Notes under the pieces: model-generated | Database searches by the model: none | Told to the model about the DNA's origin: nothing | The model's input: the letters and a program-made list of their open reading frames with translations, nothing else | Part shown: piece by piece, positions 9,691-21,520 of the stretch | Numbering within the stretch: the stretch's first letter is position 1 | How the letters are laid out: the number at the start of each line of letters is the position of its first letter | Translations under genes and position numbers: made by a program | Assembly: GCA_949987705.1 (NCBI GenBank) | Contig: OX465283.1 | Span: forward strand, 135,868,101-135,932,100 | Direction: 5' to 3' | Origin: Thereva unica | Lineage: Eukaryota > Arthropoda > Insecta > Diptera > Therevidae | Length of the DNA stretch: 64,000 bases

Positions 9691-11822
9691 GTGACTGAGT
9701 CAACATTGTCGGTTGCCAGTGAGCGCTAAGATAGTATGCTTAATTCTGGAGATGATTATTATGGTCCCTATAAAGACATATGTAAGTAAAAGGCTAATAT
9801 TAGGCCGATTATACGTTTAGGGTACCCAAAAGCTTGGTGAAAAGATGTCTTGCTTGAATCACTTGGAAAATAACTATAAAGACTCGTATAATAGAACATA
9901 TTTTGGGTTTAACATTAGTTAGCTACAACGTCCTGCTAATAGCTACTTGCACGAATCTCATTATCTAATTACTAAACAAATCTCGTAATTAATTAAAAAC
10001 AAGCATCCAGTGGCATTGTACAAGCTTAAACAAATTAAAATTAAAAAAACATTCAAATAAGAATCACAAAATGACACAAAAAAAGGAATCTGAAGATAAC
10101 ATTTTACTCCTAATGAGTGCAATGTTTGGGGTTTCTCCATCGTCTACCGAAAACATCAAAAAATTCATTTAATATCCCAGTCGCCTGATAAACTCTTGTA
10201 GATTCCGGCTCCAGTAAAAAAAAATTTTCGACGAAGAATTTTGAAAAAAAAACACACACACACACAATCAGTGTGGAGTAATTTCACAGCTTTTCGAAAT
10301 TATTTACTGCTAAGTTCCTTCAGCCGTGACTTAAGACTTTCTTTATCGCGATATTTGGCTGCGACGCGACTCTTGATTATTATCAATTAAAAATTGACAA
10401 ATACAATTTCAATATTTTTTCCCCTGGCAAGTAACAATTTTTTTAGTCAGACACAGCCAAAGAAAAAACGTTGTTAAGTCGGGAAAAAATTCTTACGAAA
10501 TAATTTCACAGCTTGAGTGGAATTTGGTCCATAATATAAAATATGATGGGAGTTGACCTCACGTCCAAAGATCACGTGCCGATGTGCAAAGAAATATATT
10601 TTTGCAAAACATTTTGTTTCAATAATTTTTTTAATACTTTTGGTTCATGTTATTTTGCGCACAAATCAAATAATGTGCGCCTGCAACCGTACGAGATTCG
10701 TGCCTAATATGAGAAATATTTTTTCTTGTAATGTTGGTACGACTGACCTTAATATTTGAGAAATTACTGGCCATATTGGATGATGGCTTTAAATTTGACA
10801 GCTAACTCCGTAAATTTTGTCTAAGTATTGATTTAATATATTGTAATGAATACCAAAAGAGTTTGAAGTAAGCTTCCTTTGCAACAAAGTTAAAAGGAAC
10901 ATAATCAAAATATCGAAGAAGAGTTTAAAAGAGTCTAGATTGTGGCAAATTTGTTGCAATAGTAGGAAGACAATCACAATTGCACAGATAAAATGACAGT
11001 TCTTGACATGCCTTATTTAAACTGCAGTAAGTATTATCCTTAAATATACGTCCACTCAATACAAGAAATTTCCTTCAGGACTCAGCAAGTATAGATATAC
11101 ATAATAAGCGTATCTAAGCGAGTTTGACGTCGAAAATTCCACTGATCTCAGTGGTATGATTACGAAATGTGCGTCTATTTTGGATAAAGCTCTGCGCAAA
11201 ATGTTTGTCCTGTCATATAGTACTTCTCCGTACTATATTCTAAAAGCTATTCGCGAAAAACCATAATATAAACACTTGTTTTGTTTAATAACTATTGGAA
11301 CGTCACTTTTTGAGAAGCGGATTTTTTATCCTATTGATGCATTTTACATAGAAGAGAGTGGAAAAAATTCGCCCCGTTATAAAGGATTCCGAAGTGAATT
11401 CCTTATTTTACTGTACTAATGCTTCACCGGTATGTTGTATGTAGAAACTAAACAAATCTTGCAACTTGATTTTGCCCCACTTTTATATAACCGATCAACT
11501 TCAAATTTTGCACATAGTTCGCGTGACAATGGAATCTAAATTTTTTGTTAAAAAAAAAAATAATGATGGCGATTCCAAGATGGTGGAAGAATATTGCAAT
11601 TGTGTTCCAATTGTGTATGACAAGTAGAATACAATGCAATACCATTCCAAATTCAAAATGAATTCCAGCACAAAATGGTGGATTGCGATTTCTTTATATC
11701 CCCCTCGCAATGGGTGGGCGTAATAGAATAACCTGGATGATGTCATTGTAAATCTAAAATCGTGACAGCCAAAAAATGGCGGAAGACATGTAATAGGCTA
11801 ATAATTTCAAACCAAAATCCAG
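9691..11822. other. Non-coding region without recognisable genes
   Basis: A short CA run lies at 10251-10267. Around 11500-11750 are phrases such as CAAGATGGTGGAAG that resemble low-copy 'ATGGCGGC'-type dispersed repeats. No credible coding frame. Confidence 0.5.
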
Positions 11823-12125
11823 GGAGACTATACAAGGAGGTATAACTCCGTGTTGTCACTTTTCGTTTGATTAATGAGGGCGCCACAGTCACATGTACGG
11901 TTGCGGTTTTTCGTAATTAACCAATTTCTGGATGTTCCAATGAATTTTTATTAATTTCCAAAGAATTTTTTTGCATTGCTCCATTTTCTGGTAAAATTCA
12001 GCTAATTTCACGTGTCAGCTTTAGGCGACAACTGTGGCTAAAAATGAACTAAAGGTTTAGTTTCTGCTACCCATCCATTTCCGGTTATTTTTCCCATAAG
12101 AGTTATATCTCCTTGTATAGTCTCC
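11823..12125. mobile_element. 303-bp MITE with 26-bp TIRs
   Basis: The left end GGAGACTATACAAGGAGGTA and on (26 bp) matches the reverse complement of the right end with one mismatch. CCAAAATCCAG immediately precedes and CCAAAATCAG closely follows the element; these could be a decayed target duplication but are offset by three bases. The interior is non-coding. Confidence 0.8.
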
Positions 12126-12691
12126 ATGCCAAAATCAGTCAAGCAAAGCTTAGAATGAAATTAATGAAATTATTGGTAAAAATTATTAATAAACTAGTAA
12201 GATCCGCACGGTATTGCCCGTGATAAATCTATGAGTCTTTCTGCTAAAATAAACACACCTGAAATATCCTCAAAAACATAACCACACACCAAAAATAAAT
12301 ATTAGTGAAAGACTTAGAAAGCCTCGGCCATACGTTAACAAATTGGGTAAATAAGGTTGCTCCGGAACACAATTGGCAAAATTCGTGCGTCATATTGGCT
12401 CCGCAATTTTGAATTTATAAGTTTTGAACATAAATTCCTTATATTCTACGTTAAAGAACCCCAGATAACGAATTTCATGGAAATCGGAACACAATTGGCA
12501 AATTCATGTTTGGGTAGCCATTTTGAATTTCGGTCATATTTCAGGGGCCATTTTGAATTTCGAAAATCTGGCTTCAAGATGCATGGTGGGAGACCCCTAC
12601 GGACCTTCGTACAAAATTTCGAAGCTCTGCGATAACTGGTGCGCCCGCTATAGCGAACACATACACGTATACATGCAGAAACTTTCTTTCA
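12126..12691. other. Non-coding spacer with a short direct repeat
   Basis: GCCATTTTGAATTTCG occurs twice about 30 bp apart near 12520-12565. Nothing else recognisable. Confidence 0.5.
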
Positions 12692-13413
12692 TCCCAGCCG
12701 GAAATAAATCAAGCGCTACCAAAAGAAGCAAGAATGTAGCGCTTCCAATTTATATGTTATAGAAGCTCTCTGGAAGTACGCAATTTATATTCCAATTTTT
12801 TGCTTTGTTTTTCTCGAGTTTTCTCTTAGGAAATTTGATGTTTCTGCAAAACCGCGCCAGTTACGAAATACTGGCCTCGATTCCCAGATCCGACGGCGGG
12901 GAAGTGAGTGCGGATTTGACACTTTGCGATTCTCAAATCCGCAGTCCCGGATTGGTTTAAATCGAAAATTCGGAGTGAAGACTCACGCGATAATGAAATA
13001 TACGATGTCGGATTATCTTAGGCGCATTTGTCGTTCAAATCCGCAGAAAATTAGTTGCGGATCACACTTTTACAGCGCGGAAAATGTCAAAAAGAAATTC
13101 GGGGTTGCGGATTTGAGAATCGCAAAGTGTCAAATCCGCAACTCACTTCCCCGCCGTCGGATCTGGGAATCGAGGCCACTATTTCTGGTGAAAACGGAAA
13201 TTTTATTAGCGATAATATTGATATGGGTCACAAAGCTCCAGAGCTTCCCAAGATCTTCAATTTCCCAGCTTCAATTCTTCAACTTCTTCAACAACAAAAT
13301 AAAAGCGCTTCGCTCTGATGACATGTCTGTATTAAAATGAAAGGAATAGGGATATAAATAAAAAGCGCGTTGGCATTCCTTTTCAGCGCTTCAGAATCTG
13401 TTCAAAAGCGAGC
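12692..13413. mobile_element. Dispersed repeat family A, copy 1 (interrupted)
   Basis: Its outer parts match 15645-16230 closely: AATCAAGCGCTACCAAAAGA near the start and AAGCGCGTTGGCATTCCTTT near the end. Copy 2 has short inverted ends (TCCCAGC...). Copy 1 lacks about 110 bp of the middle, loses the right end after TTCAAAAGCGA, and contains an inserted MITE at 12873-13177. Confidence 0.8.
12873..13177. mobile_element. 305-bp MITE with 71-bp near-perfect TIRs
   Basis: The ends at 12873-12943 and 13106-13177 are inverted copies with a single one-base indel (outermost bases GGCCTCGATTCCCAGATCCG). The flanks carry ACT at 12870-12872 and 13178-13180. The empty site is preserved in the sister repeat near 15850 (AAATACTATGTCTGG), where ACT occurs once. 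A 3-bp duplication fits PIF/Harbinger-like or CACTA-like elements, but ACT is not the usual TWA, so superfamily is open. Confidence 0.93.
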
Positions 13414-14059
13414 TTCTCGGTGAAATGTTGCGCACCTTCCGACGCACTCTCGGCCACTTATGTAGCCAGTGAATTGGATAGCGAGCTTCGTCAAAGTCAC
13501 TTTTCCCGCAAAAAAAGTAGAGACGATAGACCGCTGAGATCCATAGGCTCCATTGTTCCGGTTCTAATGAGAACCTTGGAGGGAAAATTTTAAGCGGCAC
13601 GCATTGAGAAATAATACCGTTACTGCTCGTACCGGTCTGGACTCAAATGTCATGCAAAAGATTGGTGAGCTTAGTCATTAGGAATCGGACACTTTAGGCT
13701 TAGTGCAGACCCCCCCAGAGGTGTTCCTGTCTTAGGTAGGCTGTGATATACATTCCTTGCTGCTAGATCAATGCATGAATATCGCTACTACCTCGTAAAA
13801 AAATTCGATTTTTAAAAAAGATAAATCCTTTGAATATAATCAAATTCTACACGAGAACTACATAGAACTGACAATTTTTTCGCGGTCCAATAAAACAGCC
13901 ATCACTTTGACAAGTCCGGTTTATTTATTCTAGATATTGTCAAGAATATTACGATCGATTATGACAGTCTCTTCTGTTGACAGAACTACGAAAACGGACA
14001 ACGACTAATGTAAATGACAACGTATTAACGTGTAGTGCGAGTCCTCCCCTTACTGAAAG
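13414..14059. other. Non-coding spacer
   Basis: No gene or repeat boundary recognised. Confidence 0.5.
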
Positions 14060-14300
14060 TAAAGCCGTGGTTAGACAGTGCGAGTTTGCAAACTAGCTGG
14101 CCTAGTCAGTTACTGCAGTGCAGCTTCTTGCACCGTGTGACCGCATAATACGAGTTGCTATCATATTAATGTGGGTCAGTACCTAGTATACGAATTACTA
14201 AAGCATTTTTTGTTTTCACTCGCCTCTCGTCATGCGAGTACACAGGTGCGATAGATGTCCACTGTCAGGTCAGCCACTCGTATTGTGTATCCACGCCTTA
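14060..14300. mobile_element. Possible MITE with imperfect about 25-bp TIRs
   Basis: AAAGCCGTGGTTAGACAGTG at the left resembles the reverse complement of the right end (CACTCGTATTGTGTATCCAC and on) with about seven mismatches. Non-coding and about 240 bp. No target duplication seen. Confidence 0.45.
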
Positions 14301-15644
14301 ATTTTCAGTGTGACGATGCTTGAAATATTATCGTTACTCTTGTGCCGTGTTAAACCAAGAATTTCGCAATTTTCAAAAGGAACGATGCGGACAGAGGAAT
14401 ATTAAAAACTTGACAAGCTGCGTTTTAAAATAAATCAAATGTTAACATTACAGTCATATTTTTTATGCACAGGTACATTTACGAGAGCATTTAGTTACCA
14501 AACAAATTCAAACATGAGCAGATGTCATCAAGCGTGTACAACATCATGTTCCAGCATTTGACAGTATGTTTGACTATTTAAATCCATCGCCAATAAATTA
14601 AGATAGAGCGCACATGATTTATTTTTAGTCCCATGCTACTTGACAGATGTGCGCTTGCGCTTCGGAAGACATTTTGGGAAGCGGCAATCTAAATTGAAAT
14701 GTAGAAAGTAGTGCAGCACAGGAGTGGAGAAATTGAACAATATTAATTTATTAGGAGAAGCTGGAAAACTTAATTAAATCGCAGTAATAGACTAACAATG
14801 AAAAAAAGCAAGTTTCAAAGTGAAAAAAATATATGCTAATAACCACTAATGAGACGATCCCTTTTGTGGGGACTTCGGTGCCCAGTGATGCGACTTTATT
14901 TGAAGTCAGCGCCTTACTTGGCAATAAGTCACTTCAAACGGTGCGGAAAAATCTGAATCTCTGCTTCCCCCGTCGTCCATGGTAGCTCTGCTCTAGACAC
15001 TCGACCTCAACGTCTCGTTTGGTGGTAATATTTATCCTGGATACTGATCTCGGAATTTCAGTGTCTTGCCCCCTTTTCTTGTACCGGGGGTAAATTTAAA
15101 AGCATGAAGAATATACATATGTACATACTACATAATATGCCTTAGAGACATTGGAAAAAATGTCAAAATGTGGTTTTTCGGGATATGAAGAAGCACACGC
15201 AAAAAATGTCACAGAAGACATTGTTTAGGAGATTAATCTTTGTAATTGATCATATCCAGTTCTCAGATGGCTTATCTACGGAAGTACACGAATCGGCGGT
15301 CCTGGGCGGTGCTTCATATGTTTTAAAAGACCTTTCAGCATATAAAACTCGAATTTGTTTCGGTGACGGGGAGACACTGCAAAAGGATGAAAGGAAGTTG
15401 AAATTAATGGTGGGATGGCGATGTGCATGTAGTCGTATATGCATGGTGCTCGTGCTAGTAGTCAACCAAACAACATGTAAGGGATTTTTGTATTGGCGTT
15501 GTTATAGATAAAAAAAGCAATGGAAGAATTCCGTACAAAGCGAAAAACAATGTAGTTTAGCCACTTCAGGGACTCATTGGAACAAGTTCACCATATTTAA
15601 AAACATTTTATAGTACACATACTTGTACACTTTTGTATTCCGAT
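14301..15644. other. Non-coding region
   Basis: A 113-codon plus-strand frame at 15170-15511 has no recognisable domain and I do not call it a gene. Otherwise unannotatable. Confidence 0.5.
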
Positions 15645-16230
15645 ACCCGCAGGAAATTAATCAAGCGCTGCCAAAAGAAGCAAGAATGTAGCGCTTCCAA
15701 TTCATATGTTATGGAAGCTCTCTGGAAGTATGCACATTTACTGAGTTTACTCATATGCTCCCATTTTTTTCATTGATTTTCTCAAGTTTTCTCTTATTCC
15801 AATTATTTGGTAAATTTGTGGTTTGTGTAAAACCGCGTCAGTTGTGAAATACTATGTCTGGTGAAAAGAATATGTCAAATTTTATTATTGAATTAATGCT
15901 GTTAAATATTTTTTTTAATAAATATATTTCAGCTATTTGTGCAAAAGTTAATTATGGAAACTGAAAAATTATTATGGGTTGGATATCAGCAAAATAGCCA
16001 TAATATTGATACTATGGGTAACGAAAGCTTCAGGTGCTTCCCAAGAGCTTCAATTTCTCAGCTTCGATTGCGCTTCTTCAACAACAAAATACTATGTATA
16101 AGCGCTTCGCTCTGATGGCATGCCTACGTTAAAAGGAAAGGAATTGGGATATATGTAAATAAGAAGCGCGTTGGCATTCCTTTTCATCGCTTCAGAATCT
16201 GTTTAAAAGCGCTTCAATTCCCAGCTGGGA
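15645..16230. mobile_element. Dispersed repeat family A, copy 2 (fuller copy)
   Basis: This is the homologue of 12692-13413, about 586 bp, ending TTCAATTCCCAGCTGGGA, which is an inverted relative of copy 1's start (TCCCAGCCGGAAAT). It lacks the 305-bp MITE and so shows the empty site. Short inverted ends suggest a MITE; non-coding. Confidence 0.78.
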
Positions 16231-16384
16231 TATTTTAAACAAACTTAGATATGGTATTTAAGAAAACACATTAGGTGTCTAACAAATTGTCGAAAAAACC
16301 TCTTTTTTGGAAAATCGAGCCATCCGCAGGGTCAAATATGGAAAAAAAAAACAACTTCAAGAGCTGCGTGGGGCTCAGCTTCGT

Positions 16385-17310
16385 TCCCAGGATTTGTAGA
16401 CAGGCGAGGGTCGTCTTTATCGCAAATATATGGAGATGAGCTCACGGATCTGCGAAGGACTGTAGGCCATTAGCTTGACATAATTCATGCTCAAGACACT
16501 AGAAAGGGTCATCGACTCTCACATCGGCCAGTCGTTACAGTTACTGTCACCAGATCAACATGTGTATCTCAGTGATAGATCCACCTATCGAAAAGACCCT
16601 ATATTACTCTGGCAACTTTCTTAGACCTACATAACTTTCCTTCTTTCTTCTTCCCTCTTTGCATTCCTGATTCCTCCTGTCATAGCCTTCACTAGTTCTC
16701 TTCCCCGCTCCACCAAGCGCATGTCATCGGTTGGTTGATGAGATTCAACTCGTTTCAGGAGGCATAACACTCCAGCGAGTTGTTCTCGATGCCCCGGTGT
16801 CAGAGTCGCGAAATGGTTGGAAGTAGGTGAAATAAAAATACCGCAGCTAGGTTGTGACAGTTCTTTCCTTCACTTCTCTCTCTATCTTCCGACTAGAGCT
16901 GCTGTTCGACATTTCAAAATAATAAATACATGGTCGACAGTACAAAGGGGCCTTCCCTAAGTCTCTAGTGTGTCACATAAAAAAAAAATACAAGGCGCCT
17001 TTAATAACGTACGTACTGGTTCGATTCAAGACGCTCTCATAGCTCTAAGCGTACAAGCAAGCCTCAGACAATAGCTAGCAGCTATATTGAACTCAAGAAT
17101 AATCCAAGACGATTTGGAAACCGAGACGGATGCCTAGATAAAATTAGCAGCTGGGCAGCAGGTTGCGGTCTGCTAGTCAATCCGGAAAAAACTGAGCTGA
17201 TGATGTTCACAGGGAAAACGAAAAATCCCTCCTTTAACCTCCCCCCCCCCCAAGGTTGGAGGGTACCCACTCACTTTATCCTTCAGAGTGAACTTTCTGG
17301 GTAAAGAAAG
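16385..17310 (+). pseudogene. LINE RT relic in two pieces
   Basis: Near 16470-16615 the plus strand reads AISLT, then FMLKTLERVIDSHI and DQHVYLSDRST, an RT N-terminal block (family form: RPISLTSF...LLKTLERLVD...NQHAYQ). Near 17130-17280 it reads LDKISSWAAGCGLLVNPEKT then ELMMFTGKTKNPSFNLPPPQ, the block just after the YADD box. Stops and frameshifts are frequent. The centre has been replaced by sequence at 16620-17040 that includes a SINE-like body. Confidence 0.8.
16625..16925 (+). repeat. SINE-body relic related to the SINE at 27614
   Basis: ACATAACTTTCCTTCTTT near 16630 and ATCTTCCGACTAGAGCTGCT near 16890 both match the body of the SINE at 27614-27775, but here they are separated by about 230 unrelated bases. 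The tRNA-like head is absent. Confidence 0.6.
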
Positions 17311-18050
17311 TCTCATTTTATTTGTAATAAGGTTTGCCTAATGAGGCCTTATGACAAACTGATAGAGCATACCTCATTTCAGTATAGCAAATTTTTCTTG
17401 CTCACCGAATTTTTCTCTCAAGTAGTAGCGCAGTAGGACAAGCGGGATTTAGATCACCGAGGATGCATTGTTTAAATATTCGCTGTCCGTCAGCTAATGG
17501 AAGAAAGTCGTTTCGTCGTTTTCATCGAACCAAAAATGTCGAAAATGGTGGTTTGAATATGTCTGACGAATGGATAATAAAGTTCTTTAGCGAGACCGCC
17601 TGGCAGATTGGATAATTCAGAGATCGGCACCGAAGAAAGCCTGGCTAAAAAATATCGAGGGCGACTTAAAGAATCAGTTATCGATTAAAGATTATCAATT
17701 ATCGAGGCTCTAGACGTCGTCGCCACAAATGCATTTGAAGACCCAGCGGTATCGACAGCACCGTCCCGCTCGGACCGCCAGCTAACGGATAAAAGAAGAC
17801 GAAGATGAAAAATCAGATCATTACTAATGTAGGCGAAAGTGTTCCCGAAGATCGGATTTTTAAACATACGACAACGATTACATTGATATGCCACCGATTT
17901 ATGGTGCTTCTTCGAAGTTTGTTCGATAACCCACAATTGGTTCGATATGGGAATTACATGAGTTACAGTCAATTTAGGTAAAACCATCTCACGGATGTAC
18001 TTCGCTATTTTCTCTAATAGAAATGAATAAACCTGCGGATTTCAAATGCA
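17311..18050. other. Non-coding spacer
   Basis: No gene recognised; a 100-codon minus frame at 17685-17987 has no visible domain. Confidence 0.5.
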
Positions 18051-18054
18051 TTCA

Positions 18055-18473
18055 AGAGTCGGCTGCAAAAGTGGTTTATGGAGAAGAGGGTGAGAGAGGA
18101 GGATGAAATGTAAAAATTTCCAACGTCTTCTCTCGCCCTCTTCTCCATAAACCGCCATTGCAGCCGACTCTTGTCGTGTCGTGTGTGCGCTCGTGTGGAA
18201 TCACGCATTGCAGTATTAAAATTGCTGCAATATTGCATTGTATGGGGCTAGACGAGCAATTTTAATACTACAATGGGTGATTCCACTTACCAAATTACAA
18301 TGGGTCATTCCATCCCATGGGTCATAGTCGGCTGCAAAGGTGGTTTATGCAGAAGAGGGTGGGAGAGGGCGATGGATATTGTGTTCATCCCATCGTCCTC
18401 TCTCCCCTCCTTTCCATTAACCACCTTTGCAGCCGACTATTGTCGTGGCGTGTGTGCGCTCGTGTGGAATCAC
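18055..18473. repeat. Cluster of three large palindromes
   Basis: Hairpin 1 pairs 18055-18102 with 18126-18171. Hairpin 2 pairs 18326-18375 with 18390-18438. The two are diverged direct copies (shared core AGTCGGCTGCAAA and GTGGTTTATG), and each is followed by a tail containing CGTGTGTGCGCTCGTGTGGA. Between them a third palindrome pairs 18196-18226 with 18255-18285 (31 bp, two mismatches, beginning TGGAATCAC). No coding role; probably a compound MITE. Confidence 0.85.
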
Positions 18474-20750
18474 CTTAACATATTGACTTCACAGGCCATT
18501 TATTGATAAAAGAGTAGTAAGAATAGAGTGACACCAGCGCCATCTATTAGCATTCAAACTGTTACTCATAAACCACTCTTGCTAATAGTGCGTTTCATTG
18601 AACGATTCCCGATATTTTTTGAACAGAATATATTTTGCATTACCAGAAGAGCATCGCAAATGTCGTTAACGTATTTATTGTTGCTAGAAATTGAATATTC
18701 TGTTAAATTTTCTTTTAGAACAACACAATTTTTATAAATAAACAAAGGAACAAATTATTTTGGAACTAATAATTTTTTAAATAAGCCTTAACAGAAGAAA
18801 ACTCAGAAAATGCTTTGCCCATCCAAAATAAATAAAACTCCGTTAAGAAATCACCTTCTTAAAGAACCCAAAGTAAGTGGCAGCAAGTTAATATTAAAAA
18901 CAAATAAATTCGATCAGGGGTTTTGTTTCTACTTGTATACCGAGATAATGACTCTACAAATCTCCAGTTTCCGCTGCGATAAGGCCCGAAAAGGAACTGA
19001 CGAAAAAAGGTTGAGGACAAAAATCCATTCAGTAAACAAATTTTTGCTACTTGTGGTTATAGAACCCCTACGCAACCACACAATGCCCTAGTGAGCAAAC
19101 TGAAGGCATTTTTCAGACTAGACAACATTTGCTTTGCGGCTAACACACACCCTGTCCCTCCGCGTCATATATTTGGTCCCACTAACACCGGCTATCACGT
19201 ATATCATAAAATCTAATAAGGTCGGTACACAGAACTGATGCTGGACCCAGCACACCAGACGAGAGACCATTATTTGACCATCGATGATAATTTTGGAAGT
19301 AAAAGGTGCTTCAGCAAACACCGGAGGCCTCTTTCTGATGCTGACCGCCTGCCGCTGATGTGCTGCTGCTGCTGCTGCTGTGGGGCCCCTTTCGGACCTC
19401 CTAGGGTAAATATGGTTTTCGAAGCGAACTAACAAATTAAAACAAACAGAAGTCGGCTACCGCTTTTAAGACCCCCGGTTCTAGAGTTTTGACCTCTTGC
19501 GTCTGGTTAGCCAGATGCAATGCCCTCGGATGGAGGAGAAAACACTGGTAGCGCTGCCGTTTTTAGGAGTAATTAGGAAATAATCAATTTCGGGTTTTTT
19601 TTCTAATGGATTTGGAGTTGTAAATAAATAAAGCACACCTCGAAGCTTTCACTGCAGAATAACCAGAACCACTGCACAAATACCATCGTCCCTGGAGCTC
19701 CCTTGGTGTAATCACATCATGCTCTCGCGCTACGCCCGTCATCACCTCTACGGCGAATCGATTCCTTACGCAATTCCCGTATAATTCTGCAATCGGATGA
19801 AAACATCAATTTAACGGAATGATGAAAATCGATGAGGCCCGACGTGAACTCTGTGCAGTTGCAGTATGCATTTTTGCTGTGGAATCTCCCTGCACAAATG
19901 GGGGAGCATCCGGGAGCTCCGCTGGCGTATTGTTGCAATCTGGTAATTGTATAAAAATGCAAATAAATTAATAAAACACTGCTTCGCCTCATTAAAGCGA
20001 TCAACTGAGCTGCACAGCAGACGCCAGTTACAGTTGGACGAGAGTGGCCCCACTGTGGATGTTTGTTATCATGACCCGTTAAAACATTATCAAGACCCTG
20101 AACGATAACCTTTTTGCTGAACTTCTTCCAATTCCGAGACAAATGATTACTTTTTGAGTGTTTTTTTCTTACTTTTTCCATTTTTTTTTTGTTTTAGGAC
20201 TTTTCCCTAATCACGAAGTTAAATGAACTGATGGCAGTTTTTCGGGTTTATCGCGCTTAACCTGGTTTAATATCACGAAATTTTCTAGTTATTCGAGGAA
20301 AATAACAATTTTTTAATTATATTAATTTATTGAGAATGTTAATAATGCGATAAACAATTATTGAGGTGTAATTAGAGTTTTGAGTTAGATTTTGGTTTTC
20401 TGTTTAAATTGGTGGTACAAGAGGCACTAGCTTTGTAAAGATTCAACTCTAGAGGTTAAAGCAGTTGTTATTCCCAAAATTAAACACAAAATATGTTTGT
20501 TATCTGTTACGGTAAGTAATAATCAATATTAATAGTGAAATATGGAGCTGAACAAATTGTGCATGCCAGCTGCTGTCTTTTTTTCTAATTCGATCCGGAT
20601 CACATTACCCTTTCAGACCATTTGAGCATGCTTCCGAAGACCATAGAGGAATTCTCCCGATAATTTATGGTTTTACATGGGAAGTTGAAAATGTGGAAAT
20701 CTTTCTAGGGTATTTTGATATTTGACTGTGGAATTTTAGACAAACAAGGT
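18474..20750. other. Non-coding region with a CTG microsatellite
   Basis: A CTG/CAG run lies at 19361-19381. Overlapping frames here (for example 19118-19435 and 19717-20181 minus) have no recognisable domain; the poly-Ala in one is just the translated CAG run. Confidence 0.5.
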
Positions 20751-20804
20751 TAAATACATTTTTGTATTAATAATTATTTTTTCGCTTTTGGTTTAATTTA
20801 AAAA

Positions 20805-20898
20805 AAAAAGAAGCGTATTTTTTTAATTTTTTTAGACTATTTATTTCTATTGTCTACTTCTTAGTCGATTATAAGTCTTTCGCCATTTTGTGATAACC
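20805..20898 (+). repeat. Dispersed AT-rich repeat B, copy 1
   Basis: About 90 bp (AAGCGTATTTTTTTAATTTT, then TTAGACTATTTATTTCTATT and on to CATTTTGTG) matches 37641-37732 and, inverted, 37011-37056. A LINE fragment is inserted just after it. Confidence 0.65.
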
Positions 20899-21505
20899 TT
20901 CTTCTTCTTCTTTAAACTCCTTTAATCCCTCATGGGACATAGGGCGGAAACAGTTTCCCTCCAGCGGACTCTGTTTTGCGCGATAGCTCTTAGCTCCGAC
21001 CAGGATCTCCCAGTTGTTGCGGCTTCTTGTAGTAGGGTTCTCCTCCACGTTGTTCTAGGTCTTCCGACTCGACGGGATCCTTGCGGATTCCAGTCGAGGG
21101 AGGGCCTGTTTGGCTAGATTTTCGTTTTCGCGTCGCAAGGTGTGGCCAACCCAGTTCCATTTCCTTCGCCTGATTTGGTCATCTATCCTTTCTTCGCCGG
21201 CACGGCGCCATAGTTCTTCGCTTGAAATTCTATCTTGCCAGCGGATTTTTAGGATACGACGAAGGCATCTGTTGATGAAGACTTGTAGGCGCCCTGTGAT
21301 GAATTGGGTGACTTTCCATGTTTCGCAACCGTACAAAAGAACTGCCTTAACGTTGGAGTTGAACAGCCGTAATTTGGTGTTAGTGGAGATCACCATTGAT
21401 CTCCATATGCGGGACAGGCATACATATGCGCCTCGTGCTTTATTTATTCTGGAACTTACGTCTTCTTCTGCCACGCCATTTTCTGTAATAATGCTACAGA
21501 GGTAA
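20899..21505 (-). mobile_element. 5'-truncated LINE insertion (RT C-terminus and 3' end) with 15-bp target duplication
   Basis: CATTTTGTGATAACC occurs at 20884-20898 and again at 21506-21520, bounding the insertion exactly. On the minus strand it encodes the LINE C-terminal region: YLCSIITENGVAEEDVSSRI, then VLLYGCETWKVTQFITG, LRRILKIRWQDRISSEELWR and KWNWVGHTLRREN. After a frameshift near 21100 it continues GRPRTTWRRTLLQEAATTGR to ALCPMRD and a stop at 20922-20924. The 3' tail is a GAA-rich run. Truncation at the 5' end with a target duplication is the normal product of target-primed reverse transcription. Other pieces of the family lie at 26602-26660 and 60787-60900. Confidence 0.95.
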
Positions 21506-21520
21506 CATTTTGTGATAACC

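Noticed and set aside
12924..13340. 138-codon plus-strand frame
   Set aside because: It runs through a MITE inserted in a repeat; the translation reflects the TIR sequence, not a protein family.
15170..15511. 113-codon plus-strand frame
   Set aside because: No recognisable motif, and an overlapping minus-strand frame is equally plausible.
19118..19435. 105-codon minus-strand frame with a poly-Ala stretch
   Set aside because: The poly-Ala is a translated CTG/CAG microsatellite and the rest has no recognisable domain.
19717..20181. 154-codon minus-strand frame
   Set aside because: No domain, no support from neighbouring features and low-complexity ends; probably chance.
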